A stretch of 64,000 nucleotides of DNA from Spirosoma sp. (GCF_026391055.1 NZ_JAPLET010000025.1:248001-312000); one strand, 5' to 3'; numbered from the stretch's first letter, positions 28,199-37,990 are shown. Notes: generated from the letters alone by a model not told the origin. Numbers and translations: made by a program.

Positions 28199-29392
28199 AT
28201 GAATGCTATTTTTAACCTGTTTGCTATACTCATTGGCGGATATACAGTGGTTAACACCCTGAACCTTCTGCTATGGTCGGTGGGTGGACTTTTTGGCCAT
28301 GCCGACGATGTTTCCATTGACTCGCCCCCTAAAACATTCCGGCGCATTCTGGTATTGATTCCGGCGTATAAGGAAGACACGGTAATCATTGACTCAGTTA
28401 AAGCTAACCTGCAGCAAACCTACCCGAGCGACCTATACGACCTGGTCGTTATTGCCGACTCCTTTAAAGCGCATACAATCAGTGAGCTGAAGCAGTTACC
28501 AATTAAAGTAGTGGAGGTATCGTTTGCGGTATCGTCGGTCAGCAAAGCATTGAATGCCGCGCTAATGCACTTCCCCGTTGGTAGTTACGACATTGCCGTA
28601 GTGGCTGATGCGGATAACCACATGGCTCCCGATTTCCTGACGCGCATCAATGCCGCTTTCGACAAAGGCTGGCGAGTGGTTCAGGGGCATCGAATTGCGA
28701 AGAATCTGAACACCAGCGTAGCCATTCTTGATGCCATCAGCGAAGAAGTGAACAACCACATCTTTCGGAAAGGCCATCGGGCATTTGGCTTCTCCTCTAC
28801 CCTGATCGGGTCGGGAATGGCGTTCGAGCTGCCTATCCTGAAAAAGAACCTGAGTCAGATCCAAACCATTGGCGGATACGATAAAGATCTGGAAATGAGA
28901 ATATTACAGAGTAAAATACCGATCGGCTATCTGGAGAATGCATTTATCTTCGATGAGAAAGTGCAAACTTCAGGAATGTTTGAACGCCAGCGTACACGTT
29001 GGGTAGAATCACAGATTAATCAGGCGCGGTTGCACCTGGCACAGGGCTTAAGAGAGGGCGTAAACCAAAACTTCGATTACGTCGAAAAAGCGATCCAGAC
29101 ACTCGCTTTACCGCGGATTCTGCTCCTGGGCACAATTACCTTTAGCCTTATAATCAGCCTGTTGCTGCATAAGACCTGGTTTGCCGAACTAATGGGTGTT
29201 CAGCTACTACTTTTTCTGATTACCCTAGCCATTGCCTTGCCCGCTTATTTACGAAGACTCATTGGAATCAATGAGTTACTGATGGTGCCGGTATTGTTCT
29301 TTCGCTTCGTTCGGTCGGTTATCAATTTCCGTCAGGCGAGAGGGCGTTTTTTACACACAACCCATGGGACTGACTCTGAGGTTATTGTTTAA
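28199..29392 (+). CDS. Membrane family 2 glycosyltransferase, copy B
   Basis: About 398 residues from the ATG at 28199 (MNAIFNLFAILIGGYTV); an earlier in-frame ATG lies at 28163. It closely matches copy A: VLIPAYKEDTVI, VADADNHMAPDFLTRINAAFDKGWRVVQGHR, ILDAISEEVNNHI, GSGMAFELPIL, YDKDLEMRI, FERQRTRWVESQ, then C-terminal membrane segments. The two genes look like an in-cluster duplication with diverged specificity. A pair of hairpins follows the stop, so this may be the last gene of a transcription unit. Confidence 0.88.
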   Translation: MNAIFNLFAILIGGYTVVNTLNLLLWSVGGLFGHADDVSIDSPPKTFRRILVLIPAYKEDTVIIDSVKANLQQTYPSDLYDLVVIADSFKAHTISELKQLPIKVVEVSFAVSSVSKALNAALMHFPVGSYDIAVVADADNHMAPDFLTRINAAFDKGWRVVQGHRIAKNLNTSVAILDAISEEVNNHIFRKGHRAFGFSSTLIGSGMAFELPILKKNLSQIQTIGGYDKDLEMRILQSKIPIGYLENAFIFDEKVQTSGMFERQRTRWVESQINQARLHLAQGLREGVNQNFDYVEKAIQTLALPRILLLGTITFSLIISLLLHKTWFAELMGVQLLLFLITLAIALPAYLRRLIGINELLMVPVLFFRFVRSVINFRQARGRFLHTTHGTDSEVIV

Positions 29393-29422
29393 CGCTATAT
29401 GGTAAACGTTTACTTTCGAAGG

Positions 29423-29462
29423 CGTGTCGTGTTACCGTCGACACTGGCGGTAACACGACACG
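29423..29462 (+). terminator. Perfect 15-bp stem-loop, first of two
   Basis: The arms 29423-29437 and 29448-29462 pair perfectly (CGTGTCGTGTTACCG with its complement) around a 10-nt loop. It lies 31 nt after the stop of the glycosyltransferase gene. No U-tract follows directly, so it may be an mRNA-stabilising or terminator-assisting structure. Confidence 0.6.
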
Positions 29463-29499
29463 AGTTACGGCTGGTACGCCTGCGGTCAGTCTAGCATAG

Positions 29500-29532
29500 C
29501 CTGACTGGCGCTTAGTGAATTAGCCAGTCAGG
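29500..29532 (+). terminator. Second stem-loop, 10-bp perfect stem
   Basis: The arms 29500-29509 and 29523-29532 (CCTGACTGGC with its complement) pair around a 13-nt loop and are followed by TTATAATT. It is likely a terminator working with the preceding hairpin. Confidence 0.6.
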
Positions 29533-29714
29533 TTATAATTGCCCCAATGACACCCTTAGTCGATATAAAAAGCCTAGTTCAAAACCTACTATCCCGGCGA
29601 ATAGCGTATGCCCCGATCTTAGGTTATAGCCTGTTCGCCCTGGTAAAATGGCAGGTGTAGCAACCCTTTCATGCCGCCAGGCGAACAACTTTATTAATCC
29701 CTCAAAACCAGACT

Positions 29715-30926
29715 ATGAAACTACTGATTGAATTGTCCCTGCTATTGATGTTGCTGGCCGTATTCTACACCTACCTGGGATACGGACTTATAATATACCT
29801 GATTGTCAGGCTGCGTAATCTTATGGGCAAGAAACGCCCTACACCGAACGATAGCTCATTTGTGCCCGACGTTATGCTCGTTGTACCCGCTTATAACGAA
29901 CGGGATTGTATCGACGAAAAAGTCAATAATTCGCTGGCGCTCGACTACCCGTCCGACAAACTGCACATTCTTTTCGTAACGGAGGGCTCAACAGACGGTA
30001 CAACAGAACTGGTTGAGCAGTATGCGGCCACTAACCCGCGCGTTCATGTTATGGGCGGCCGTCAACGACTGGGTAAGATTGAAGCCGTTAATCAGGCTAT
30101 GCATGGGATCAAATCGCCTTTTGTCATCTTTACCGATGCGAACACAACGCTCAATTCAGCCTCTATCAAGCACATAATCCGGCACTTTGCCGACCCCAAT
30201 GTTGGGGCTGTAGCGGGCGAAAAACGAATCCAGCTTTTAAGCAGCGAAGCCGCCGTTGGGTCTGGCGAAGGGCTCTACTGGAAGTATGAGTCGTTTTTGA
30301 AACGCCTGGACACCGAACTTTACAGTGTAGTGGGTGCCGCCGGCGAATTGTTTGCCATACGCACAGAGTTGTACGAACAGGTTGAAAAAGATACCCTGCT
30401 CGATGATTTTGTGATTTCACTGCGAATTGCCGAACGAGGTTATCGGGTGGTTTATGAGCCGGATGCCTATGCGCTGGAACGGCCTTCTTTTTCAGTCGGC
30501 GACGAGAAAAAGAGGAAAGTACGTATTGCGGCTGGTGGCTTTCAGGCTATCTCCCGTCTGCAGCCTCTGCTGAATATATTCCGCTACGGCTGGCTGTCTT
30601 TCCAGTACACATCCCACCGGGTTATGCGCTGGGCGATAGCCCCGTTTTGCCTGCCGCTTATTATTGTTCTCAATGGTTTGCTGCTCGCCCTGCCGGGTAA
30701 TGGGCTGTTCACCGACACGGTCTATCAGGGCTTATTCGTGGCTCAGTTTGGGTTTTACTCAGCCGCACTTCTGGGATACTATCTGGAAGACCGGCAGATA
30801 CGAGTCAAGATGCTATTTGTCCCTTATTACTTCTCCTTCATGAACGGTTGTGCCCTGTTAGGCTATGTTCGCTACCGACGCGGCAACGACAACGGCATCT
30901 GGGAGAAAGTCCGCCGAGCGGCCTAG
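29715..30926 (+). CDS. Family 2 glycosyltransferase, membrane, synthase-like
   Basis: 403 residues with an N-terminal membrane helix (LLIELSLLLMLLAVFYTYLGYGLIIYLIV). GT-A motifs follow: VVPAYNERDCIDEKV, FVTEGSTDGT, FTDANTTLN (DXD position), GAAGELFAIR, LLDDFVISLRIAERGYRVVYEPDA and KRKVRIAAGGFQAI in place of QxxRW. Several C-terminal membrane segments follow. The layout resembles poly-N-acetylglucosamine and related synthases. It opens a second block of the cluster after the hairpin pair. Confidence 0.87.
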   Translation: MKLLIELSLLLMLLAVFYTYLGYGLIIYLIVRLRNLMGKKRPTPNDSSFVPDVMLVVPAYNERDCIDEKVNNSLALDYPSDKLHILFVTEGSTDGTTELVEQYAATNPRVHVMGGRQRLGKIEAVNQAMHGIKSPFVIFTDANTTLNSASIKHIIRHFADPNVGAVAGEKRIQLLSSEAAVGSGEGLYWKYESFLKRLDTELYSVVGAAGELFAIRTELYEQVEKDTLLDDFVISLRIAERGYRVVYEPDAYALERPSFSVGDEKKRKVRIAAGGFQAISRLQPLLNIFRYGWLSFQYTSHRVMRWAIAPFCLPLIIVLNGLLLALPGNGLFTDTVYQGLFVAQFGFYSAALLGYYLEDRQIRVKMLFVPYYFSFMNGCALLGYVRYRRGNDNGIWEKVRRAA

Positions 30927-30963
30927 TAGCACTCCGTGACCCTTCACACTCAATCGTACTACA

Positions 30964-32391
30964 ATGGTTTTTAATAGCTTAACGTTTCTGGTATTTATTA
31001 CGTTTTTCCTGCTGGTTTATTTCTCACTGGAAGGCAGGGGCCGGCTGTGGGTTTGCTTACTAGGCAGCTATTTGTTCTATGGCTGGTGGGACTGGCGTTT
31101 TCTGGGGCTCATTGGCTTTACTACCCTTATGGATTACACCCTGGGGATTCTGATGGCAAGCTCAGACAACGAGCGTTTTCGAAAACGGCTGATTTATTTC
31201 AGTGTGACGGCCAATCTCCTCTTTCTTGGGTTTTTCAAGTATTTCAACTTTTTCGCCGACTCATTACGCCAATTGATACAGGCGTTTGGGTTTCACCCCA
31301 GCGATACGACACTGACAATTCTCTTGCCGATTGGCATTTCATTTTACACGTTCCAGTCCATGAGTTACACGGTCGACATTTACCGCCGTGAAATTGAACC
31401 CGAACGCGACCTGGTTCGCTTTGCCGCTTTCGTTTCTCTGTTTCCGCAACTGGTGGCCGGGCCTATTGTGCGGGCAAAGGACTTTCTGCCCCAGTTCAAA
31501 TCCGATAAGCGCTGGGATTGGGATCGGTTTATGTCGGGACTCACGCGGGTGTTGTGGGGTTTTTTTAAAAAGGTAGCCATTGCCGACTCGCTGGCTCCGT
31601 TTGTTGAGCAGTGTTTCTCATTACCAGCCACGTTATCGTCTTCACACGTTCTGCTGGGCATCATTTTCTATTCATTCCAGATCTACTGCGATTTTTCGGG
31701 CTACTCCGACATTGCCATTGGTCTGGCCCGCATTCTTGGGTTTACGTTCATCGAAAACTTCCGAACGCCTTATTTCTCCCGGAGCTTTACCGAGTTCTGG
31801 ACACGATGGCACATCTCCCTGTCATCCTGGCTGCGTGATTATCTGTACATTCCGTTGGGTGGCAACCGGGGCGGTAAACTCAAAACGTACCGAAACATGA
31901 TGCTCACCATGCTGATCGGCGGGCTCTGGCATGGCGCCAACTGGACCTTCCTTTTCTGGGGATTCCTGCATGGCTCCTACCAGGTCATCCAACGTCTGAT
32001 CCAGCCCTTTGGCCGTCGGCTTTATCAGGTGTTGCACTTGCCCGTAGTGGTTCGACAGGGCCTGGATATACTGCTTGTTTATAGCCTGACCTGTTTTGCC
32101 TGGATCTACTTCCGCAGTCCAACATTCGCCATTGCCGATCAGGTAATCCATACTGTGCTTTCCTTCGAAAACTTCAACTGGGCCAGTGTGATCAACAAGT
32201 TTGTTGCCATAAAAGGGATACTGCTGATTGCCATTTTACTGACCGTGGAGATTACGAACTTTCGGCTGCACTATGCCCAGCTGCTAATCCGTCGTCCGGT
32301 ACTGAGGCTCGTTGCCTACGCGTGTATCTTCTGGATTATTGCCCTGATGGGCACTTTCGGCGCGAACTCGTTCATTTACTTCCAGTTCTGA
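30964..32391 (+). CDS. MBOAT family O-acyltransferase, AlgI-like
   Basis: 475 residues with about ten membrane segments. AlgI-like signatures are present: FFKYFNFF, LPIGISFYTFQSMSYTVDIYR, FPQLVAGPIVRAKDFLPQ, DFSGYSDIAIGLARILGF, FWTRWHISLSSWLRDYLYIPLGGNRGG and the catalytic-His region GGLWHGANWTFLFWGFLHG. It should carry acyl (usually acetyl) groups across the inner membrane for addition to the polysaccharide. Its partner is the SGNH-like protein encoded 52 nt downstream. Confidence 0.94.
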   Translation: MVFNSLTFLVFITFFLLVYFSLEGRGRLWVCLLGSYLFYGWWDWRFLGLIGFTTLMDYTLGILMASSDNERFRKRLIYFSVTANLLFLGFFKYFNFFADSLRQLIQAFGFHPSDTTLTILLPIGISFYTFQSMSYTVDIYRREIEPERDLVRFAAFVSLFPQLVAGPIVRAKDFLPQFKSDKRWDWDRFMSGLTRVLWGFFKKVAIADSLAPFVEQCFSLPATLSSSHVLLGIIFYSFQIYCDFSGYSDIAIGLARILGFTFIENFRTPYFSRSFTEFWTRWHISLSSWLRDYLYIPLGGNRGGKLKTYRNMMLTMLIGGLWHGANWTFLFWGFLHGSYQVIQRLIQPFGRRLYQVLHLPVVVRQGLDILLVYSLTCFAWIYFRSPTFAIADQVIHTVLSFENFNWASVINKFVAIKGILLIAILLTVEITNFRLHYAQLLIRRPVLRLVAYACIFWIIALMGTFGANSFIYFQF

Positions 32392-32443
32392 CCAGCGTTA
32401 TGTAAACGTAAAACTCATTGTATCATTTAAAATTTCTCTTTTC

Positions 32444-33319
32444 ATGAAACACGCACTCTGGCTTATTACACTCGTCGTTTTTACGTTACTCGGCGACCGA
32501 TTAGGCGGATCTTTACTTAATCGATTTGTCAATAACAGTCAGTTTCGCTATTCGCGTCTGTACAAAGGCGAAGCAAAAGCGCAGATTGCCTTTTTGGGCA
32601 ACTCACGTGGGTTGTCGTTCTGTGAACCTTATGTTCAACAGATTACCGGCCGCACAAGCTTCAACCTGAGTTACAACGCCATGCCCATGGATTTAGGATA
32701 TACCCTCTTTCGGGATTATCTGGAACGGAACCCCGCTCCAAAAAAACTGATCATTGAGGTATCCATGTGTGGCCTGCCAAACAAAGAGCTTATTCTCATA
32801 TTTGGTTGCTACGCCCCTTTTTCCAAGAGTTTATCAGATCTTATTACGGCGCATGATGCAAAGATTGGTATCGCAGGCCAGTTGATTAACCTTATTCGCT
32901 ATAACGGCGAAGTATTTCAGCGCACGCTCTATTACTTAAATCGTTCTGATGATAACTGGCTGGCTAACCGCACTATTTCGCCGGGTATGATTGAGGGATT
33001 AGCGTTACAGAAACCGTATCGGTTTGCTTTTGCCTCAGAAGACATTTTACTGAATCTGGTAAAAACGGTAAAGCTGGCTCAGCAAAAGGGGATTGAAGTG
33101 AAATTAGTTCTTAATCCTTATCTGCCCGCTTTCGCTAAGGATAAGATCAAACAGCTTCAGCCCTGGAAAGACAAAATAACAGCCGCTACCGGTCTGCCAG
33201 TAGCCGATTACTCAAGCGCTATTCAGGGTAATGAGTTCTTTACCGACTACCAGCACCTTAACTTAAACGGCAGCCTCAAATACCTCTCTCTTTTAAAGAA
33301 AGATGCTGTTTTTGAGTAG
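32444..33319 (+). CDS. SGNH-like acyltransferase partner of the MBOAT protein
   Basis: 291 residues with an N-terminal signal anchor (ALWLITLVVFTLLGDRLGG). The segment FLGNSRGLSF places a candidate nucleophile at Ser54, and a DxxH motif (Asp268-Tyr-Gln-His271) occurs near the C-terminus, both as in SGNH enzymes such as AlgX, AlgJ and DltD-like partners. It likely transfers the acyl group to the polymer in the periplasm. The overall sequence is divergent, so the assignment depends on the motifs and the MBOAT neighbour. Confidence 0.72.
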   Translation: MKHALWLITLVVFTLLGDRLGGSLLNRFVNNSQFRYSRLYKGEAKAQIAFLGNSRGLSFCEPYVQQITGRTSFNLSYNAMPMDLGYTLFRDYLERNPAPKKLIIEVSMCGLPNKELILIFGCYAPFSKSLSDLITAHDAKIGIAGQLINLIRYNGEVFQRTLYYLNRSDDNWLANRTISPGMIEGLALQKPYRFAFASEDILLNLVKTVKLAQQKGIEVKLVLNPYLPAFAKDKIKQLQPWKDKITAATGLPVADYSSAIQGNEFFTDYQHLNLNGSLKYLSLLKKDAVFE

Positions 33320-33427
33320 GCGAATTCAAAACGTCTTTACTCGTTCATCCGAACGGATCAACCGGGTGCTGTGACCAGAGTCGCCTAAGCCAGTGAATAT
33401 CGACCGTCATCTTAAGTCAAGACATTA

Positions 33428-35896
33428 ATGAAATTTGTTAATTTCTCTACCGAAGATAAGGCTTTCATCCATTGGTGGCCGGCATCGCTGGCTTTACTAT
33501 GTGCTTGCATTTCGCGATCACGGAAAAATTACCTGACTGCGGCTATAATTCTGTTGCTACCCGCGTTTACGTTTGCGACCCACATTGTTGGCGGGCAGCT
33601 TGAGATGGTAGCGATCAACAGTACAGTAGGTCATTTTCGACTGAAGATGACCTACTACTATAACGAAGCCCAAACGGCTAACCTGCCGCAAGCCAGCAGC
33701 GACGTCGCCATTTTCAGGAAATCGGATGGGCAGAAAATGGCGGAGTTTACCCTCTTAAACAGCACCACGACCAACCGCCCTGCCGTTGCATTCATCAATC
33801 CAAGCTGTGCGTTAAGCAACAACCTCCGTATCAGTCAGGTAATCTACCAGGCCGACATTCAGCTCGACGTAAATACGTACAGTGACCCGCTGGGCTACTA
33901 CATGATCCAGCAAAATTGTTGCCGTAACGCCAACATTGCCAACATTAACAGTCCGCAAACAACACCTTTCCTCTTTTATCTGGAGTTTCCGGCCCTCCAG
34001 CGGTCTGGTCAGGCATTTATCAACTCGTCGCCCGTTTTCCAGCCACTCGTTGGTGATTATATATGTGTGGGTAGTCCGTTCACGTTCTCTACTGTTGCCA
34101 CAGATGCAGATGGCGATGAGCTTCGTTATTCGCTGGTTTCTCCGTTGGCCGGAACGTTTATTACCAGTACAAGCACGGCGGTTGTTAAACCGGCTCCCTA
34201 TCCTGAAGTGAGCTGGCGCACCGGCTTCGGGCCGCAGCAGGCCATACCCGGCAACCCACCGCTATCGATCGATGCACGAACCGGTATTCTGTCAGTCAAA
34301 GCCAGCCAAACAGGTCTTTATGTGTTTTCCATTCGGGTCGAAGAGTTTCGGAAGGGGATAAAAATAGGAGAAATTCGCCGTGACCTTCAGTTGCTGGTTC
34401 TGGACTGTCCGACGGCGTCTTTACCAACCCCAGCCATACGCATTCAAAACCGTCCCATCAACACGACAGTAGCCAATTTGTGCACGGGCAAAACAATTCA
34501 ACTGGAAACAACCGATAATCCCGCCTGGACGTACCAGTGGAGCAGGAACAGCGTACCCATCACTGGCGCTAACACCGCCCGGCTAATGGCCTCCGAACCA
34601 GGAGACTATACTGTTACTATTTCACTGGCTTCCGGATGCAGCCAACGGGTAAGTTCAGAAAAAGTGATTCTGAACGATGCATCGGTAGTAGCGGCACTCA
34701 CGCGCACAGGCCCTGCGGCTATTTGCAAAAGCGGAGGTACTGTTCCGCTAACGGCCCCGGCTGGCTATACATACCGTTGGCTGCGAAATGGGACCGAACT
34801 AGGCAACGAGACAGGAGAAACCCTGACAGCAACCCAAACCGGACAATACAGTGCACAACTGTACGACGCTGACCAGGGATGTATTATCGGCACCGACACG
34901 ATAACCGTAAACCAGCGACCCGACCCTGTGATTACGCTAACGTCGGCCTCGTCCACAACCCTCATCTGTCCGGGCGACTCCCTGTTGCTGCTGGCCAGTG
35001 GAGCAAGCAGTTATCAGTGGCAGGTGGATGGCCAGGCGATTGCCTCAACCAATAAGGCATCGTTTTATGTCAGGGGCCCTGGCGAAATCACCGTTACCGG
35101 AAAAGATACAGCAGGCTGCGAAGCCACCTCCCCTCCGCTCCTGATCGGGCAATCGACCAAACCGGTCATCACGTTCGACTCCATTCCTCCAGTTTGTGGT
35201 ACCGATGGTCCACTTATCGCCCTCAAAGCCAGTCCGGCAGGCGGGCTATTTTCGGGCAAAGGGGTAACTGGCAATCAGTTTAGCCCCAAAACGGCTGGCA
35301 TCGGCAAACATGAGTTAACGTACACCGTTCAAAATTCGGCCAGTTCCTGCGCCACGGGTCTCATTCAGCGGCAGGTCGATGTAATTTCACCGCCCACCGT
35401 TGGCTTACCAACCGAAATAACCGTCTACAAAGGCGGCAATGTTGATTTAGAACCCATTTTAACGGGCCAACCCGTACGCTTCTCCTGGGAACCGGGCACA
35501 TATTTATCCGCTACTGATCAACCTTATGTGCAGGCGCTTGCGCCACAGGAAGAAATTCAATATACCCTGACAGCAACCGACAGTACAGGTTGCCAGGGCT
35601 CAGGCACTGTGCAGGTAAAGCTGATCAAGCCTATCTGGATACCGGATGCGTTCAGCCCGAATGGTGATGGCCTGAATGATACCTGGCAATTGATAGGTAT
35701 CGACGATTACCCTAAGGCACAACTTACAGTTTTTAACCGCTGGGGAAACATCGTTTACCATACAGAAAACGGATATAGTCAAGTTTTCGACGGAACGTAT
35801 ACAGGTACGTTACTTCCAACTGGGACTTATACTTACATTCTGCGCCCTTCGTCTTCTTCTCCCCCCTTAAAAGGGAATGTATTAATCCTGCGCTAG
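33428..35896 (+). CDS. Large secreted protein with T9SS type B (gliding-motility CTD) sorting domain
   Basis: 822 residues. A hydrophobic signal (YLTAAIILLLPAFTFA) leads into THIVGGQLEMVAI, an N-terminal domain common in gliding-motility-associated proteins. Immunoglobulin-like or PKD-like modules follow (YQWSRNSVPITGANTARL, YRWLRNGTELGNETGETL, YQWQVDGQAIASTNKASF). The C-terminus is the type B sorting domain: IPDAFSPNGDGLNDTW, LTVFNRWGNIVYH, FDGTYTG, LPTGTYTYIL. It should be secreted by T9SS and held at the cell surface, possibly as an adhesin acting with the polysaccharide. Confidence 0.9.
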   Translation: MKFVNFSTEDKAFIHWWPASLALLCACISRSRKNYLTAAIILLLPAFTFATHIVGGQLEMVAINSTVGHFRLKMTYYYNEAQTANLPQASSDVAIFRKSDGQKMAEFTLLNSTTTNRPAVAFINPSCALSNNLRISQVIYQADIQLDVNTYSDPLGYYMIQQNCCRNANIANINSPQTTPFLFYLEFPALQRSGQAFINSSPVFQPLVGDYICVGSPFTFSTVATDADGDELRYSLVSPLAGTFITSTSTAVVKPAPYPEVSWRTGFGPQQAIPGNPPLSIDARTGILSVKASQTGLYVFSIRVEEFRKGIKIGEIRRDLQLLVLDCPTASLPTPAIRIQNRPINTTVANLCTGKTIQLETTDNPAWTYQWSRNSVPITGANTARLMASEPGDYTVTISLASGCSQRVSSEKVILNDASVVAALTRTGPAAICKSGGTVPLTAPAGYTYRWLRNGTELGNETGETLTATQTGQYSAQLYDADQGCIIGTDTITVNQRPDPVITLTSASSTTLICPGDSLLLLASGASSYQWQVDGQAIASTNKASFYVRGPGEITVTGKDTAGCEATSPPLLIGQSTKPVITFDSIPPVCGTDGPLIALKASPAGGLFSGKGVTGNQFSPKTAGIGKHELTYTVQNSASSCATGLIQRQVDVISPPTVGLPTEITVYKGGNVDLEPILTGQPVRFSWEPGTYLSATDQPYVQALAPQEEIQYTLTATDSTGCQGSGTVQVKLIKPIWIPDAFSPNGDGLNDTWQLIGIDDYPKAQLTVFNRWGNIVYHTENGYSQVFDGTYTGTLLPTGTYTYILRPSSSSPPLKGNVLILR

Positions 35897-36305
35897 CCTC
35901 ACTTACAGATGACATCCGAGATGTCATAATGCGACCACTTGGTTACTCTTTGTAAATGAAATAAGTAATTTATAGCGTTAATGACCTTCAAATAAATTTT
36001 TTTTGATAGCATCAACTTAAGGGCATTATTAGCAGATTTAGTATACATTAGTTTAATTATAATTTATTTAATACAAAAACTCACAGAATAATTATATTTA
36101 TTATATAAATTATATACATATAACCCTAGTTTGATTACAAAAAAACCCTATACATTTGCTTTATATCTATCCTATAGCTACAAAAATCACCAAACTATTA
36201 ACTTATTATATTATAAATTACAGAATAAAGTAATTAATAATATACTCCATTAGTCCACATTCTTAATCCAGTTTAAATCCATAATTAGTGTAAAACGTAA
36301 CAAAT
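35897..36305. other. AT-rich intergenic region before the second beta-helix gene
   Basis: About 410 nt, very AT-rich, with no supported gene. It should hold the promoter of the beta-helix gene at 36306. I see no hairpin or repeat of note. Confidence 0.4.
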
Positions 36306-37910
36306 ATGAAGTTTGTACTAACGTCGATTTTATTTGTAATTTCTCTCACCTACACAGTTGCCCAGAATTGCGATTGTGACATTACCATCTCAAAAGCAGC
36401 CATGTATGATGGCGATGCACTGGACTATAAACCTGGCCAGACCATTTGTATTAAAGCTGGTAACTACCCTTATCTCTACTTTAAAAACATAGTAGGAAAA
36501 AGCAACAAACCCATTACGATCATTAACTGCGGTGGGCTCGTTACTGTCGGCGCATCGACCGGCACCAACGGTATCCAGTTTTATGACAGCAAGTACGTCA
36601 AGCTTACCGGCTCGGGCGACAGTCGATTTAAGTATGGCTTCAAGCTCACCAAGACTCCCAGCGGAGCATCGGGCATTAACGTAACAAGCTTTAGCTCCGA
36701 CTTCGAAATTGAACAGGTTGAGGTATCGGGCACCGGATTTGCCGGCATCATGATCAAGATGGACCCGACCTGCGATCCGGCCACCTGGCGGGGCAATTTT
36801 TCGATGTACAACATCAAGATACACGACAACTACGTACACGATACCTACGGTGAGGGGATGTACATTGGCAATTCGTTCTGGAATAGCGGCATCACCAAGA
36901 CCTGCGATGGCGTGAGCAAAGTAGTTTATCCGCACAACATTTATGGCCTGGCCATTTACAACAACCTGGTCGAGCGCACCGGTGCCGAAGGCATACAGTA
37001 TGGCTGTGCACCAGAGTATCGGGTATATAACAATGTAGTTAGAAACACCGGTATCTCTCCATTTGCAACCTACCAGAACAATGGCATCCAGGCATCGGGG
37101 GGCGTGTCTGGCCGCCTATACAATAACGTCGTACAGAATGTAAGTGGCAACGGTATTATAATTCTTGGCCATACAGGGACGAATATTGTTTATAATAACC
37201 TGGTCACAAATATTGGAGGGATAGGTGTCTTTTGTGACAATCGGCCCGGAACTCCGGCTGGTAACAGCATCATATTCGCGAATAATACACTGGTTAACTG
37301 CAGACAGGAAGGATTTGCGCTGTATAACAAGCTGGACAAAAGCACACTGGCCAACAATGCGGTAATTCAGACGGGGTCGGGTAAATTATTGAATACGCTA
37401 TCCGGAGTTCAGGTAACGCAGACGGCCAATTATTACGAAGCGACATTAAGTTCAGCCAAATCGAACAGACTATTCGATGATAATTATAAGCCGGTATCTG
37501 GATCTCCGCTAATTGACAAAGGTATCAATAACGGCTACTGGGGTATTAAGCAGGATCTCGATGGCAAAGGCCGCCCAAAAGGAAAGAGTATTGATATTGG
37601 CGCTTATGAATTTGAATCAGGTGATGGTGGCCGACTGGGCGCTGACGGTGTAGAAGCGGGCGTTCGGGAGGTGTTATCATTTCCTTCGCCCTGTATCAAC
37701 GAAGTGTTTCTTAAGCTGACTGGTTATGAACTGACCATTTCTAAAGTGACTATTTACACCATAGATGGCAAGCCGGTTATGAGCGTGGCCCCTGCTACTC
37801 TAAGCGATGAAGTCCGGTTAGAAACGGAGTCTCTGGCAACGGGTGTCTATGTTTATCAAGTGGTCACTTCAGATCTTAAGGTATTACAGGGCCGGTTTGT
37901 GAAACAGTAA
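36306..37910 (+). CDS. Secreted right-handed beta-helix protein with T9SS type A sorting domain (copy 2)
   Basis: 534 residues; a signal peptide ending near TVAQN, beta-helix repeats (IKIHDNYVHDTYGEGMYIGNSFWN, NIYGLAIYNNLVERTGAEGIQYG, VVRNTGISPFATYQNNGIQ), a QDLDGKGRPKGKSIDIGAYEFE motif and a C-terminal sorting domain (SFPSPCINEVFLKL to LQGRFVKQ). By eye about half of the aligned residues match copy 1 at 14045, with the same order of blocks, including MDPTCD and FCDNRPGTPA. The two copies bracket the polysaccharide genes. Both may act on the exported polymer. Confidence 0.88.
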   Translation: MKFVLTSILFVISLTYTVAQNCDCDITISKAAMYDGDALDYKPGQTICIKAGNYPYLYFKNIVGKSNKPITIINCGGLVTVGASTGTNGIQFYDSKYVKLTGSGDSRFKYGFKLTKTPSGASGINVTSFSSDFEIEQVEVSGTGFAGIMIKMDPTCDPATWRGNFSMYNIKIHDNYVHDTYGEGMYIGNSFWNSGITKTCDGVSKVVYPHNIYGLAIYNNLVERTGAEGIQYGCAPEYRVYNNVVRNTGISPFATYQNNGIQASGGVSGRLYNNVVQNVSGNGIIILGHTGTNIVYNNLVTNIGGIGVFCDNRPGTPAGNSIIFANNTLVNCRQEGFALYNKLDKSTLANNAVIQTGSGKLLNTLSGVQVTQTANYYEATLSSAKSNRLFDDNYKPVSGSPLIDKGINNGYWGIKQDLDGKGRPKGKSIDIGAYEFESGDGGRLGADGVEAGVREVLSFPSPCINEVFLKLTGYELTISKVTIYTIDGKPVMSVAPATLSDEVRLETESLATGVYVYQVVTSDLKVLQGRFVKQ

Positions 37911-37938
37911 GCCAACACCAGCAAGACACACAATAAAT

Positions 37939-37990
37939 AAAGTCTCAGGGGTTTAAGAAACGTATACGTTTCCTAAACCCCTGAGACTTT
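37939..37990. terminator. 52-bp near-perfect palindrome, terminator of the cas operon
   Basis: The arms 37939-37964 and 37965-37990 are complementary over 26 bp with one mismatch (37956 with 37973). It lies between the convergent beta-helix gene and the cas8-cas7-cas5 transcript. On the plus strand TTATT follows, and on the minus strand ATTTATTG follows. It probably ends transcription in both directions. On the minus strand it comes directly after the last CRISPR-like repeat. Confidence 0.8.

Larger units (their letters stand above)
29393..29714. other. Intergenic region with two strong hairpins
   Basis: This 322-nt gap holds no supported gene. It contains the two tandem hairpins annotated separately and then about 180 nt in which I see no further structure. 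It probably separates two transcription units of the polysaccharide cluster. Confidence 0.55.
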
